Positions 10,254 through 20,951 of a stretch of 64,000 bases of DNA are shown here, piece by piece (positions within the stretch are counted from its first letter, which is position 1; the number at the start of each line of letters is the position of its first letter). This DNA comes from Cladorhizidae sp. MBARI D1340-BT2 (Eukaryota > Porifera > Demospongiae > Poecilosclerida > Cladorhizidae). The stretch spans positions 43,716,509 through 43,780,508 of the forward strand of contig JAQNBH010000009.1 of the NCBI GenBank assembly GCA_028752905.1. The letters are read 5' to 3'. The notes beneath the pieces were generated by a model. That model worked only from the letters and a program-made list of their open reading frames with translations, searched no databases and was not told the origin of the DNA. A program made the position numbers and the translations under genes.

Positions 10254-10862
10254 GATGAAGGCTAGAGCATGTAGTCCTGGTGGAGGCTAGTACACCTAGT
10301 CCAGATGGAGGCTAGAGCATCTAGTCCTGATGGAGGCTAGAGCATCTAGTCCTGATGGAGGCTAGAGCAGCTAGTCCTGATGAAGGCTAGAGCATCTAGT
10401 CCTGATGAAGGCTAGAGCATCTAGTGATGGAGGCTAGAGCATCTAGTCCTGATGAAGGCTAGAGCATCTAGTCCTGATGAAGGCTAGAGCATCTAGTCCT
10501 GATGGAGGCTAGAGCATCTAGTCCTGATGAAGGCCTGATGGAGGCTAGAGCATCTAGTCCTGATGGAGGCTAGAGCATCTAGTCCTGATGGAGGCTAGAG
10601 CATCTAGTCCTGATGGAGGCTAGAGCATCTAGTCCTGATGGAGGCTAGAGCATCTAGTCCTGATGGAGGCTAGAGCATCTAGTCCTGATGGAGGCTAGAG
10701 CATCTAGTCCTGATGGAGGCTAGAGCATCTAGTCCTGATGAAGGCTAGAGCATCTAGACCTGATGGAGGCTAGAGCATCTAGTCCTGATGAAGGCTAGAG
10801 CATCTAGTCCTGATGGAGGCTAGAGCATCTAGTTCTGATGGAGGCTAGAGCATCTAGTCGAA
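10254..10862. repeat. 25-bp minisatellite derived from hammerhead sequence
   Basis: About 24 tandem copies of a 25-bp unit (GAGGCTAGAGCATCTAGTCC plus TGATG, with GAAGG variants). Each unit contains the hammerhead 5' core CTGATGA followed by stem II: GGCTAGA, loop GCA, TCTAGTC. The array ends at 10845-10862 with GCATCTAGTCGAAATGACGAG, where the 3' core GAAA finally follows stem II. The last unit plus this end therefore looks like an almost complete hammerhead. The array appears to be an expansion of the 5' half of the motif. Confidence 0.85.
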
Positions 10863-11087
10863 ATGACGAGAGAATACAATTTGAAGATTATTGAGAAAAA
10901 CATTTTGTTTGTTTGTCTGTTTCTCCTTTGCTAGGTCCTCATACTCATTCTCTTTTGGTCATCTGTCCATATTAAAAGACGGTATTCCTCTCATATATGC
11001 ATGCATTCACATAGCCTAACAACAGCTTATGTGATTGTCACAATCTAATCAACAACTGTGACATCGTGTTAGTACAACACATTAAAC

Positions 11088-11280
11088 TCGAAGGATAGCG
11101 CTGTACGCATTTGCCACTCAGACTGAACTGGATATAGAACGATGTTCATAGAATAGCAATGCATGAACAAGTGAGGAATGTGTAGAGAGCATGCGCTAGG
11201 TAAGGGGTCGTCAAGTTAGTAAGGGCGTGTATAGCATGAGAATACATCAATATGAGTTAGGCTGGTTCCATAGTTCTCTA
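11088..11280 (-). repeat. 3' LTR of element A
   Basis: 193 bp; in element orientation begins TAGAGAACTATGG and ends TATCCTTCGA. Contains GACCCCTTACC (plus-strand GGTAAGGGGTC, 11199-11209). The primer-complementary segment at 11160-11172 has one mismatch compared with the 5' LTR copy. Confidence 0.9.
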
Positions 11281-12021
11281 TTTGGGCCTCTTTTGCTCCT
11301 GTGTGGTACAGGAGTGGCTTCCCGGGGGGGGGGGGGGGGGGGTTGGTGGGAGGGCCAGGCTGTGTTGTGGCAGTGGAGTGGGTCTGGCTGGTGTTTTGGC
11401 CACCGATGCATAGGTCGGCTGGGGTTGGGTCTTTGGTGGAGCCGAAGCTGGGGGTGGTAGTGGCGCCGGTTGCTGCGGATGAGGCGGACTTGCTGGACGT
11501 GGCAGTGGGCGAGGATGGTGATCGTTGTGACTCGAGTCTGCAGTCGGTGGGGTCGTCGCGGTACTGGTCGGTGGCTGCGTAGGGGCTGGTTGCCGATCCT
11601 GTGTAGTGACGGGGGTTGGGGTGGTTGATCTGGTCGGTTGTCGAGTGACTGTGAACGGGTTGGGCGAGGTGGTGAAAGGATTAAATCGCCTGAGGTAGCG
11701 TCTGTTCCGTGTCGTGAGCCGTCCAGAGCCGTCGGTCCGTACTGCGTACTGGTGATATTGCAGTACTTCCACGACCGTGCCAGACTTGTCCCACTTCGTT
11801 GGGTGACGTCCAGTCTGATTTTGGATCATGACTGTGTCACCACAACGGAGTGGGGACAGACCTTGGGTGTGTTCGTCCCATCTGGCACGGCCGGTGACCT
11901 GGCGTCTGGACAGCGCACGTTCACGGAGGTCCAGTCTCGATGTCCAGTCCTGGTGCGGGCGGTAGGTGGCAGGGAGTCCAGGGAGGAGGTCTCTGGTGGC
12001 CCTTCCAAAGAGGCATTGTGC
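11278..12021 (-). pseudogene. Element A integrase C-terminus and Pro-rich tail
   Basis: After the in-frame TAG near 12021 the frame continues with LFGRATRDLLPGLP, a basic stretch, then QNQTGRHPTKWDKSGTVVEV (the GPY/F-like module of Ty3 integrases) and a Thr/Pro-rich tail. The tail crosses a poly-G run at about 11323-11342. In the reading frame used upstream, the end reads GSHSCTTQEQKRPK, while another frame gives HRSKRGP, matching the tail of element B. The homopolymer has therefore shifted the frame. The stop overlaps the 3' LTR boundary. No chromodomain is visible. Confidence 0.75.
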
Positions 12022-13890
12022 CTAGGACATGCCAGTGTCGGAGCTTGGTCCGTTTCGGTACTGTAGAAGCGCCAAGTGAAAGTCGTCTGATAGGGTGCCG
12101 CCTGGACCTGTGTTGCCGGCGATCAGCCTCTTGGTGGTCTTCACCGCTGTCTCAGCTCGGCAATTTGCGTGGGGGTTGTAGGCGGAGGACGTTCTATGGT
12201 GTACACTCCATGAGGATAGGAAGTCCCTGGTGGTGTGGGAGGCAAACTCTGGGCCGCCATCAGAGGTGATGCTCTCTGGAATGCCATAGGTGGCAAAAGT
12301 ATCTCGTAGGACTTGGCAGAGGCCCTCTGCTCCGTTCGTGGATCTGGTGACGACCGGCCAGTTTGAGTACCGATCCACCAGCACGAGATACGCGAACCCT
12401 CCGTGGTGGAAGTAGTCCGCGCACATGTGCTGGAAGGGGTACTGAGGGTCGGCCGGTGTCGTTGATGGCATGGCAGGTTGGGACGGGGCGTTACCGTTGC
12501 AGGTGGCACAGTGTTGCCTGGTTGCGGTGATTTCCTTAGACATGCCTGGCCAGTAGAGTGATGTCTGTGCCCTTGCATACATGCTGGTTGTGCCTTGGTG
12601 AGCGGCATGGAGGGCGTCGAGGCATCTTTGGCGGAGTGCGAGTGGGATGATGATCCTTTCACCTTTCACGAGGATGCCGTCCACATTTGTGATTGTATCA
12701 AGAATGGGGAAGTATTCCCTAATGATGGCAGGCATGTGGTGCCTTGCCTCGGGTGGACCGTCTTCGATGACTTCGGATAGCAGTCGTAGTGCCGGGTCAG
12801 CTACTGTGGCGACTTGGAGGGTTTCCCATGTGATGGGTATGTGATGGACGGCGGCACACAGGGCAGTGGCGAGTTCGTCAGCGTCCTCTGATGTGGTGGA
12901 GAGCGACGCGACGTGGCATTTCGGGATGCCTGATGGGTTCATCCTGGATGTGTCCGAGTGGTTGTCATCCTGGAGGTAGAGCTTCGCTGGAAGGCGGTCG
13001 CCAGATGGATGGCGGGACAGAGCGTCACTCGTGTGGTTCCGTATCCCAGGAATGTATATCACCTGGAACCTGTAAGGCAGTGTCTTTTCCTTCAGGTTTC
13101 TGAGGCGGGTGTTATGGATGTCCTCGAGTGAGCGATCCCCAAAGATTTTGAGTAGTGGCTTGTGGTCCACTGCAATCTGGAGATCACTGCACCCGAGGAC
13201 GAAGTGACGTGCTTTCTCGAGGGCGTCTGCCACTGCGAGGGCCTCCCCCTCGATGGGGGCGTACCTGGACTCAGCGGAGTGCGTGAACCTCGAGCCGACC
13301 AGCACCACTTTCCATCCCTCCTGGCAACAGAGGATCTCGCGGGATGGGCACTGGCAGTGTTTTTGAAATAGCCAGTACCCAATCCCGTCTTTGCTCCAAT
13401 CTGTCGCCAGGCATGTGGGTCGACTCTTGTCGTAGATGGTAACTCCTTCAGCAATCTTTTGGCATATGGTGGTCTTGGAGAGGTCGAACGCGCGTTGTGT
13501 CTGCTCGTTCCATAGGAATGGGTTGGTGGGCTTCAAGAGGTCCCGGAACGGCTGCATTGTTGGGGCCATCGAGAAGGCGTACGCGACCTGGTTGACTAAG
13601 CCAAACCAGGTGCGTACGTCTGTGATGTTCTTGGGTGTAGGGAAGCTGGTGATGGCCTCCAGGTACTTCTGTGATGGTCTTACTTCAGATGGGGTGATGG
13701 TGAACCCGGCAAATTCCACCTCGTCCTGCGCAAAGTGGAACTTGCGCGGGTTCAGTGTTATCCCGTTCCGTGCGCAGATGTCTAACCATTCTGTGGCCTG
13801 GTGGTATGCTTCTTCAATAGACTCGCTCCAAATGAGGGCATCGTCGATACACTTAGTTTTTCGGCTAATGTGAGATACAATCGCATCGTA
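12022..13890 (-). pseudogene. Element A RT C-half, RNase H and integrase
   Basis: An open stretch runs from the second RT frameshift near 13892 to a TAG near 12021. It has the RT active-site phrase KCIDDALIWSES (CIDD where YxDD is usual), EVEFAGF, the RT thumb, RNase H (CLATDWSKDGIGYW, EGEALAVADALEKA, AVDHKPLLKIFGDRS), then integrase: HAAHQGT...CATC zinc-binding, core CADYFHHG and LVDRYSNW, TSDGGPEF, and NCRAETAVKTTKRLI with the third acidic residue. All catalytic residues seem present, so damage is confined to the frame breaks. Confidence 0.85.
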
Positions 13891-14515
13891 CCGTGTAGGC
13901 GTCCCCTGAGGCGATGTATCCCTGTGGGGCGGAGCAGTAGCGGTATCTGCCCCAGGGGGTAGTAAAGGTGGTGAAATGCCGGTCTGCTGGTGAGAGGGCT
14001 ACCGAGTGGTAGCCGTTCCAGGCGTCAAAGATGGTTTTCTTCGTGTTGCCTGGAACGGCTCTGGCCTGGTGGAAAGGGGAGGCGCAATGGTGTGTCTCTC
14101 TTGTGGCATGTTTGTTCAACTCCTGGAAGTTGATGGTCCGCCTCAGGGACCCGTCCTTTTTGGTGCATATCACCATGCGGTGGCACCAAGTGTCCGGGGT
14201 CCCTAAGGGGACCTTCTCCAAAACTCCAAGGCGGACGTCACGGTCCAATCCAGCCTTAACCTCATCCTGCCAGTGGATGGGGACAGTGATGGGGGTGTGG
14301 CATAGTTTGGGGACGCCGTTGGGGTCGATGCTCAATGAGAGCGGAGGTCCGGCCATCATAGGGAGGGGCTGATGCTCACAAATGTTGAATGAGCTCGACG
14401 CATACGTCTGTAGTAGGTGTTGCTCGAGACGTGCCCTGTTCTCCGGTGTGGCTGGGTAGGGAAGGCCTGTGGGGCGGGGCGGGGCGGGGGCGGTGATCTT
14501 GTATGGCATGAGCAA
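13865..14515 (-). pseudogene. Element A RT N-half
   Basis: 216 codons carrying CEHQPLPMMAGPPL, the RT start (VPIHWQDEVKAGLDRDVRLG, CHRMVICTKKDGSLRRTINF) and FDAWNGYHSVALSPADRHF, then APQGYIASGDAY. It ends in a frameshift near 13892, just before the CIDD active site that is encoded in the next frame. Upstream it overlaps the Gag-protease frame; the switch falls at a GGGGC-repeat around 14473-14492, so replication slippage or a sequencing error there is likely. Element B encodes the same region without interruption. Confidence 0.8.
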
Positions 14516-16218
14516 GGTCGTCTCGCCTGGTTGATCAGTGGGGTGTCATCGCTAGTCCGGGGTGGGTTGACTCCCGGTCGCCTCTCTGGGGGCATTGTAG
14601 CGGTACTTGGGACTCTTGCAGCGTCTCCATACGCCCTCTTTAAGGGTCTCTCTGCTGGTGGTGTCGGTTGAGTGGTCTGGGAGATCTGGGCAGCGTTGGG
14701 GCTGGGCCTGTTGTCTCGGGTGGACGATGATCCGGACGGGAAGTCTCTTGGGATCATGTCCAGGTCGGCCAGGGTGGCCATGCTTAAGTATATCTGGGAT
14801 GCCTCAGGACTGAAGTATACCATCTGGCGCGTTTCCTTGCCAGATGGGATTTTGAGACGCAGCAGAGCCGCCCCGAGGATGGGGAGGTTGTTTCCACTGG
14901 CTGACTTCATTGTCAGGTTGACAGGGATGAGGTCGTTTGGGCCAAGGTGCAGCTTGGACATGAGGTCCGGGACGGCCAGGCAGCTCTGGCAGCCGGTGTC
15001 CGCGAGTGCCGTGGTGCGTATGTGTCTGGACTCTTGGGGCAGTGTGTGGCCATGGTTCCTGAAGTCCTCTGCGTGGGAGGAGACTAGGATGGCGATCACG
15101 GGTTGCGAGGGAGAGTGTTTTTGTATCCAGGATGAGGTGTCACTCTGCCATGTTTGGTGGGGCAGGGTACCTTCTGACATTCCCTGAGCCATTTCGGAGA
15201 GGGCGGATTCATGTTCTGTTCGCTGCCAGCATACTGAGGCTGTGTGGTGCTGCCTGCCACATGATGTGCAGTTGCTGCCGAAAGCCGGGCAATGGATCCG
15301 ACGGTAGGCAGTCTTCTCTTGCTCGCCATGCCTGCGTTGGCCGCAGTAGGTGCACGGTCCTGATGGTTGTGCTGCCTGGGGTCTGGGCTTCCGTTGTTGG
15401 CGAGGTGGAGTGTTGCCACGTCCCCTGGGTGGGGTGGGGAGTTCACGTTGAGATGGTGGGCGTTGTTGCCGCCTGTATTGTGACATCACGGCATCAGCAC
15501 CGTGGTCGTCAAGGGCATGTGCGTTGTTAGGGGTCGACATCGTCATGGCTGATTTCTTCCCCGCTGCTCTTACTTCAATGAAGCGGATGGTGTCCTCTAC
15601 GCACATGTCCTGGTCAGGATGCTTGAGCAGATCTTCTTGGATCTCTGCATCCGCCAGGCCTATGCAGAGTTGGTCAGCCACCCGCTCCTCGCCCTGGTTC
15701 ACCACTCCATCGCAATCGGGGCACTTCTTCAAAAAGCGACATACCTCAGCTTGTCCCCGGAGGCGTGCAGCGAATGCTCGGATGGGTTCAGTCCGGTCCT
15801 GTGTCATTCTTGATAAGGCTACGTGAGCCACCTTCGTGTTCTCGGCCGTCACTGCGAGGGATTTTATGGCTGCAAGTAAGTCCTTCTCTGTCATACCCTC
15901 AATTGGTAAGGGGTCGACCGTATTTCTGGTGACATCGCGCCTGAGGTTAGAGTCGCAGCACTCGAGTAACTGTATGGTAAGGTCCGGACCTGTCAGTTGT
16001 ACTGATGTAACGTATGATCGCCATCTCTGTAGAAAGTAGGTCCAGGCTTCCGTTGTTCCCCCTGATGTTAGTTCTGGACGCTTCACCGGAGCTGGTTTAG
16101 CTCTGGGGTTGGTCCGGTGGTTCATGGCGTGTGTGGTGAGGAGGACAGGTGCCAGGGCGGTGTCTGTTCCTTCTGGGATCGCCCAGTCGCATCCATCGAA
16201 TGGGCAGGGGATAGCCAT
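14356..16218 (-). pseudogene. Element A Gag-protease
   Basis: 620-codon frame starting MAIPCPFDGCDW. The first 35 residues form a C2H2-type finger (C-x4-C...H-x3-H). Next comes an alpha-helical Gag domain (LTSGGTTEAWTYFLQRW, LLECCDSNLRRDVTR, RGQAEVCRFLKKC), a Gln/Pro/Arg-rich linker, and two zinc knuckles (CTYCGQRRHG and CTSCGRQHHTASVC, the latter a canonical CCHC). The protease follows with catalytic ALADTGCQSCLA. The last 60 or so codons are out of frame after a shift at the GGGGC run near 14490. Start chosen because elements B and C begin with the same finger at the same place. Confidence 0.85.
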
Positions 16219-16299
16219 GATGGGTGGGTGAGAATTCGCTCTTCCTTTTACTCTCGAATTGTTGCTATCAGAGACTAGCTATCAGAGACTAGCAAAAAG

Positions 16300-16312
16300 A
16301 CTTGTCCATGCA
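16300..16312 (-). promoter_or_regulatory. Primer-binding site of element A, complementary to its own LTR
   Basis: The 13 bases adjoining the 5' LTR read TGCATGGACAAGT in element orientation. Their exact complement, ACTTGTCCATGCA, lies in the 5' LTR at 16385-16397. No tRNA-like TGG start is present. This is the configuration of self-priming elements such as Tf1, in which the 5' end of the RNA folds back as primer. Confidence 0.7.
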
Positions 16313-16505
16313 TCGAAGGATAGCGCTGTACGCATTTGCCACTCAGACTGAACTGGATATAGAACGATGTTCATAGAATAGCAATGCATGGACAAGTGAG
16401 GAATGTGTAGAGAGCATGCGCTAGGTAAGGGGTCGTCAAGTTAGTAAGGGCGTGTATAGCATGAGAATACATCAATATGAGTTAGGCTGGTTCCATAGTT
16501 CTCTA
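16313..16505 (-). repeat. 5' LTR of element A
   Basis: 193 bp, one difference from the 3' LTR. GACCCCTTACC lies at 16424-16434 (plus strand as GGTAAGGGGTC), 26 bases upstream of the primer-complementary segment 16385-16397. A transcription start near 16397 is predicted from the self-priming model. Confidence 0.9.
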
Positions 16506-16510
16506 TAAAC

Positions 16511-18882
16511 TAGCTGATTCAACTACAAGACTCAATTGCTTCCTGGTAATCCCAGCATAATCAAGTGACCTGATCAGTTTACTAGGCTAGTTGACATTCT
16601 TAACCCATTTTTATATTATACTGAGTCAAAAAACCGTCGAGAAACCGATCACTTAATCAATTAATTGGTTGAGAAACCTAGTTGTTAGAAGTCATTACTA
16701 AAATCATTATATGAATTTGTGGGATGCAAAATTATGAGGTTGGGAGAACAAACAGACCAGTTGCCTTATTATATATAATTATGTGATTTTAATTTTAAAC
16801 GGTAAAGGGTCTTCTATGCGATGGCCGCAGTGCGTGTGTGGGCGTCTTTTAATTTGTTGTTTGCTAAATAGTTTGTCAGCTGTGGAATGTTGGGAAGTAC
16901 TCTAGTCAGCAGTTGTGATGTTGAGAGCTACACAACACCAATGTTTGATCAGATTATATAACTGTTACCAAGTCTTTAAATTAGACTACTGTGGGCCTGC
17001 CACTGAAATTGAATCAACAATAACAACACCAAGACAAGGTTTGTGTTGAGTACAAAAAACTTGACTAAAAGGAAACACACATATTGGAGTCTCAGAAGGT
17101 CAGATTTAAAGGAATCAGACTTTACTTAAAATTTGCTTCTTAATGTTTTGCTAGATGCTCTAGCCTTCAGAGCAATAACGAGATATCTTTGGTGATGGTT
17201 GTGTAAAATAATTTCACAAACCTGGATGAACTCTCTTTGGTAACAGTTATGTAGAAGAATTGCACAAGCTAAACAGCAGATGTTCTTCTACTTAGGAAGT
17301 GTGGATGACCTCTCATTGGTAACAGTTGTGTAGAATAATTCAACAAGATGTTATATCTACAAGGAAGAGTGACTAAGGATGAGCTCTAAATTCTTTGCTC
17401 ATTGGTTGTGTCGCTCATTGGTTGTGTCGACTCATTGGTTGTGTCGATAATGAATGTTTAATTTTAGGAGGTTTCAATCCACATGAACTAAAATTAGAAG
17501 TGTTTGAGTGGCTCCTCAAGCCAGCCATCTGATTTTGTGAGCATATGTTCAAAATAAACCTCATCTTAGATTCCTCGCACATAAAAAGGTAACAACTCAT
17601 TATAACCAACTGCTCTGAATTAATCGTGTTCACCTACTAAACTTAGATTACCGGATCTTTCTAATCAGTTGATGCGCTAAAACAATAAATTAAAAAAATC
17701 TCATATATTCGATAGTCCTCAAGTCAGAAATTTTATATGCAACTCACAATTTCGTTCCTGTCAGTAAAAAGAAAGTCACATGGATCATTGGCATGGTTGA
17801 CTCCTGCAACCACAACCTTAGTCACTCCTAGGGGAAGAAAGCAGCTGGTACAAACAATAAGAGAACTTGAAGAAAAATGAGTGGGAAAAGAATCTTGCTT
17901 TTGCTAAATGTGATCCTGCTACAAGGATGGATGAAATGAAGTGGATGACTCTGTTCACCGGAACAACTAGCTAGGTATACTTAGGCACTTGCGAAATCAA
18001 TCCTTACACTGCACTGTGATTCAGAAAGTACTACAGCTGACAAGAGCAAGAAGACATTTTCAGGGAGCTACATGAATGCAGAGCAAAGATGAAAAGGAAT
18101 ATACAAACTCACTCGATGTTATGCAACGTAGAGTTAGTGAAGTGATGGAATTTAGTTGTTTGCTCTTTGCAGAAACTGCAATTGAGTTTAATGAGTTGGA
18201 CTAAGAGTGAGGACACATTACACCAATGCAGGTGCAATGCAAGCCCAGTGTATATAGATGCCAAGCAAGTGAATATATATATACTTAAAACAACAACAAA
18301 AATTATGTAGGAGATTATCATATAGAGCCAATGTGTAATGATCCCCACTTCCTTCTTGCTTAGACCCAGGACGGTGACTCTAGGTAGACATCCTGCCTTG
18401 ACAGTTTGGTGTACAAATATCTCAGATATTAGGTGGAGCAGAGTGTATCAGAGAACCATCTGTCATTGCTAGTCAGATACAAGAATTATCCTATGACATA
18501 ATGAGAGAAATGTTTAAAGTTGCTTGCCATCACTGCTCGATAGGTTGTAGAGCTAGAGAACAACAGCACATGCATGGTGACCAAGTACCTTGTCATCATC
18601 ACCATCAATGGCCACATGGACACAGAGAAGACCATCCATCATATTTTATACTTAGCTTTATTGGAAAAACTCTTTAGGAAACAGAAAAAAATGCTATGGA
18701 ACCAAGATGGCCAGAAATGTTGGCCTTGAGCATTAGTGACAAAATATTTACATGCAGTTCTACAAATGAAATTATGACATTGTAATGAGAAAATGTCACT
18801 CCAATATCTGTATCCAGTTCACTTTGAATGTCAGTTAATTGTAGTTAGCAGTGGCTTCCTTGCAACACTACTGTGTGTGTGA
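16511..18882. other. No gene recognised; imperfect tandem repeats
   Basis: No convincing coding sequence. Between about 17170 and 17360 an imperfect unit of about 55 bp (…TTGGTAACAGTTGTGTAGAA…) repeats about four times. CTCATTGGTTGTGTCG repeats three times at 17397-17447. GGTAAAGGGTC occurs at 16801-16811. Ends at the AGTAT duplication flanking the hAT element. Confidence 0.5.
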
Positions 18883-19284
18883 AGTATCAGACCCGGAGCA
18901 AGCAAAATTTGATTGGTTAGGCCATGTAGATTCTATTTTGTTATAATATATTATATATGCACAATTAAAATGCAAATTACACCCATGCACATAAATAGTA
19001 TATACACATTAAATAAGTGGGGTTATTAGTGTACAAAATAATATTTTTTAATATTGAAATTACTTCATTACTATATCATTTTTAAAAATGTTTTAGCACG
19101 TTTTAGCATAACCTCTAATTATTGTGATATCAGTTAATACTGTGATGTTTAGTTAGTTTTCCAAAAATCTTCAGCCTGTGTTTGGAATCTCCTATGAATT
19201 CATTTGCAGCATCTTTCAGTTCCATTACTCCTTATGGACATGTAATTTCATGAGATTATTTAGCCTTAACTGACTCGTGGTGTT

Positions 19285-20709
19285 TCACAAATAACTTTTT
19301 ACCCTGCGAAGTGCACTAAATGACCTTTCTGAAGTAGAATTGGTGGCTGGCATGATCAAAATAAGTTTGAAAAGTCGACACACTTCAGAAAGCAACAATT
19401 TCTTAGCAGCCGTCAAGTCTGCCTTGATATCAGAAATTTTTGCCGTATTCTGATTCTTTTCACCATACTTTTCCTTCTGAATTCGCTGAAATTCCAATCT
19501 GAAAGTAAGCAACTGGGCTTGAAGAACTTCAGGATGGAAGTTATCTTTGTAAAAAGAACAAAAAGAATCAAATTGCTCTATGATGTCTTCATTCCAGCAG
19601 GACTTTAACAGAAGCTGTTCCAAATTCTGGTAGATTCTGTATCCTGGTTGATCGTTATTGAATTCACTACAAGATCAATGGCTTCAAAGTATTGTTGACG
19701 GTAGTACAATTTTACATTGGTGTGAAAATCTCCATCATCATATCTTCTAGGTGCCTTACGACGATGAGGCAAGTGAGGTTCTTCAATTTCAAAGTCTTCA
19801 GCAAGTCTTGAGACCTTAGACCAAAATAAGTCACAAGTCATGTCATCTCGTAGCTTATCAAATGTGCTAGCTACTTCTTGGCCCTCTGCTGCTTAAAGTT
19901 CGGCTGAGATTATCAGTATGTCTAAGAAGAACCATTTCGCCCAAGAAAGTACCAAAGAGAAAATCAAATGTTTTCATTTGTGCCCTCACACCTAGAATTC
20001 GTGCCTTGGCCTCAGTATCTTTAGTAAATTTTAAAGCTTCTTCCCAAGTACTTAGCAATGCAGAATAATTGTCCATAATACTTAAGAGTGAGTCAGCATG
20101 GACAGTCCATCAAGTATGGCAAAGAAGTCTGAAGGAGAATCAAATAGCTTATTGTTTTCAGTTTTATGGACACGGAAGACTGCATCACGTCTAGTTGAAA
20201 ACTTAATCAGCTTTGTTATCTCATGTGTAGTATCCATGGAGTCTTTCATAACTTTCAACTTTTTGACAGTGTCTCATTAGCAGCTAGATTTAGCGCATGG
20301 CCATAGCACGTGGTTCCTCTTCTGATATTCTCTTAGCAACTCCTGTTTTGGTCCCACTCATTGTGTTGCAGCCATCATAGCATTGACCACGAAGTTTACT
20401 GATTGACAAATTCAGTCTTAGCAAGCAATCCTTGATTACTTTTGTAAGACATTCAGCATCAATAGTATCAACTTCGTAAAGCCCAATAAACTCCTCATAC
20501 CCTTCGAAATCTTCATCAACTCTTCGAATAACAATGGTGACTTGCTCACAATTAATCAGTCCTTTCATCAATCATGATGGTTAAAAAGGGTGATATTTGG
20601 AGATTACCAACAATTTATTGAAGTACTTGTAGAGCAAGGATCTTCAAAATTTCATTTTGAACCTCATGGGGGGACGTATATTTGTTGATCTTCCTCTGCA
20701 TCACCGTCA
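19285..20709 (-). pseudogene. hAT transposase, catalytic core and C-terminal dimerisation domain
   Basis: The minus strand gives, with stops and frameshifts, a TIMIDERTD-like catalytic phrase, VRRVDEDFEGYEEFIGLYEV, a LRGQCYDGCNTMSG segment, then ending in the dimerisation domain MPATNSTSERSFSALRRVKS. This combination is typical of the ZMYM1-like branch of hAT transposases. Stops interrupt it near 20574, 20290, 19866 and 19604. The coding sequence continues across Ty3 element B to 26361-26645: the frame is regained directly after removing one CACTT duplication. It is non-functional. Confidence 0.75.
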
Positions 20710-20714
20710 CACTT

Positions 20715-20909
20715 TAGATAATAGCGCAGCTACGCCTTTGTCGCAGATCACACTAGATATGAATCACAACCTGTCTTTGACAATGTGTGCATCAACTGAG
20801 CATAGTGTATGTCTGCGCATGCGTACATGTATGAATAAGTATAACGGGTAAGGGGTCTACCTATACAAGAGAATACATACATAGCGATCTACTAGACCGA
20901 TGTCCACTA
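20715..20909 (-). repeat. 3' LTR of element B
   Basis: 195 bp, identical to the 5' LTR as far as I can compare. Begins TAGTGGACATCGG and ends GCTATTATCTA in element orientation. Contains GACCCCTTACC (20847-20857 as GGTAAGGGGTC) and the primer-complementary segment at 20784-20807. Confidence 0.95.
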
Positions 20910-20920
20910 CCTCCCCCCAA
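20910..20920 (-). promoter_or_regulatory. Polypurine tract of element B
   Basis: In element orientation TTGGGGGGAGG, immediately upstream of the 3' LTR. Equivalent tracts: CTTGGAGGGAGA in D and CTTGGGGGAGA in C. Expected plus-strand primer. Confidence 0.8.
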
Positions 20921-20951
20921 GTTGGCACTGGTGCCTGCTGAAGTTAGTAGA

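Larger units (their letters stand above)
11088..16505 (-). mobile_element. Ty3-family LTR retrotransposon A
   Basis: A full-length element on the minus strand: LTRs of 193 bp at 11088-11280 and 16313-16505 that differ at one position, flanked by the 5-bp duplication TAAAC (11083-11087 and 16506-16510). Domain order is Gag, protease, RT, RNase H, integrase, Pro-rich tail, the Ty3 order. The coding region is broken by frameshifts near 14490 and 13892, an in-frame TAG near 12021 and a long homopolymer near the 3' end. The nearly identical LTRs indicate recent insertion, so the defects are young, came from the parent transcript, or are sequencing errors in G-runs. Confidence 0.9.

Noticed and set aside
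10254..10862. CRISPR-like array
   Set aside because: Direct repeats have no unique spacers; this is a eukaryotic tandem minisatellite.
16300..16312. Complementarity explained as a chance match
   Set aside because: Exact 13-base or longer near-exact matches placed at the LTR junction in three elements with different sequences are very unlikely by chance.
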